Source: Chlamydiota bacterium (GTDB lineage Bacteria > Chlamydiota > Chlamydiia > Chlamydiales > SM23-39). Taken from it: a stretch of DNA of 40,078 bases. The notes below the pieces were generated by a model. The model saw only the letters and a list, made by a program, of their open reading frames with translations, had not been told where the DNA came from and did not search any database. Positions 39,986 through 40,078 of the stretch are shown one piece after another (position 1 is the first letter of the stretch; every line of letters begins with the position of its first letter). The stretch covers positions 1 to 40,078 of the forward strand of contig JACRNF010000007.1 of assembly GCA_016219355.1 (NCBI GenBank), in the 5' to 3' direction. A program made the position numbers and the translations under genes.

Positions 39986-40078
39986 TTATGTGTTGCTGGC
40001 CGCTTTGATGTAAAAGGGAGTATTGTTCCACCAAGGTACTTTATGACCTTGAAATTTCTCCATATCTGAAAGCAAAAC
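39986..40078 (-). CDS. 3' end of an unidentified gene running off the window
   Basis: Thirty codons on the minus strand entering from beyond the right edge and ending at TAA (39986-39988). The peptide VLLSDMEKFQGHKVPWWNN followed by TPFYIKAASNT has no stop to the window edge and is not low-complexity. It is pointed at the broken ksgA. A transposase tail is a fair guess given the disruption, but I do not recognise the family, and the fragment is too short to be sure it is coding. Confidence 0.3.
   Translation of the reverse strand, partial: VLLSDMEKFQGHKVPWWNNTPFYIKAASNT

Noticed and set aside
39753-40034. 93-codon minus-strand open frame at the right edge
   Set aside because: Mostly antisense to the conserved ksgA 5' part. 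The only frame entering from the edge worth noting is the other one, ending at 39986.
39950-40078. Single-base frameshift as the cause of the short ksgA
   Set aside because: All three plus-strand frames after the stop were read by eye. None resumes KsgA sequence, so the break is not a simple indel.

Overview
The window looks like a chromosomal segment of an AT-rich environmental (amoeba-type) member of the Chlamydiae. The evidence is gene order. A minus-strand block runs rplC-rplD-rplW-rplB-rpsS-rplV-rpsC-rplP-rpmC-rpsQ-rplN-rplX-rplE-rpsH-rplF-rplR-rpsE-rplO-secY-rpsM-rpsK-rpoA-rplQ-gapA and lacks rpsJ, rpsN, rpmD, infA, rpmJ and rpsD. Upstream of it lie fmt-lpxA-fabZ-lpxC and, further on, lnt. 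A SurA-like gene directly precedes ksgA near the right edge. These arrangements match the order I recall for Chlamydia trachomatis (CT504-CT534 and CT355-CT354). The species cannot be named from the sequence alone.

Layout, left to right. (1) 1-8.6 kb: a 165-bp palindromic MITE-like element, a Ca2+-type P-type ATPase, and a three-gene CusC-CusB-CusA-like copper/silver efflux operon. (2) 8.6-11.0 kb: an accessory patch with a GT-B-like protein, a small antitoxin-like HTH protein, a RidA protein, a decayed copy of the 3' end of tRNA-Leu, and the intact tRNA-Leu(TAA). (3) 11.06-24.8 kb: the ribosomal-protein superoperon, ending in rpoA, rplQ, gapA and a CT504-like acidic/basic protein. (4) 25.3-26.9 kb: an N-terminal-nucleophile hydrolase of acid ceramidase/NAAA type carrying a bilobed hydrophobic segment like that of chlamydial Inc proteins. 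It sits where C. trachomatis has the Inc gene cap1 (CT529). (5) 26.9-30.2 kb: a tiny membrane ORF, then fmt-lpxA-fabZ-lpxC (translation initiation and lipid A synthesis). (6) 30.2-33.2 kb: an insertion relative to Chlamydia order, with an orphan gene flanked by degenerate repeats and an AAA ATPase/nuclease-like gene behind a clear sigma70 promoter and a cluster of short palindromic motifs. (7) 33.2-36.5 kb: lnt, a DoxX-family gene and an RNA m5C methyltransferase. (8) 36.5-40.1 kb: a second, 164/165 identical copy of the MITE, an orphan gene with a strong promoter and hairpin, a P-loop protein with a hydrophobic N-terminus, the SurA-like gene, and ksgA cut off after 104 codons by unrelated sequence.

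Most of the window is housekeeping: translation, RNA polymerase, Sec export, glycolysis and the envelope lipids. The accessory parts worth attention are the Inc-like Ntn hydrolase, the MITE whose insertion keeps reading frame, the insertion between lpxC and lnt, and the broken ksgA. Functions are read from motifs and synteny by eye; no database search was possible.
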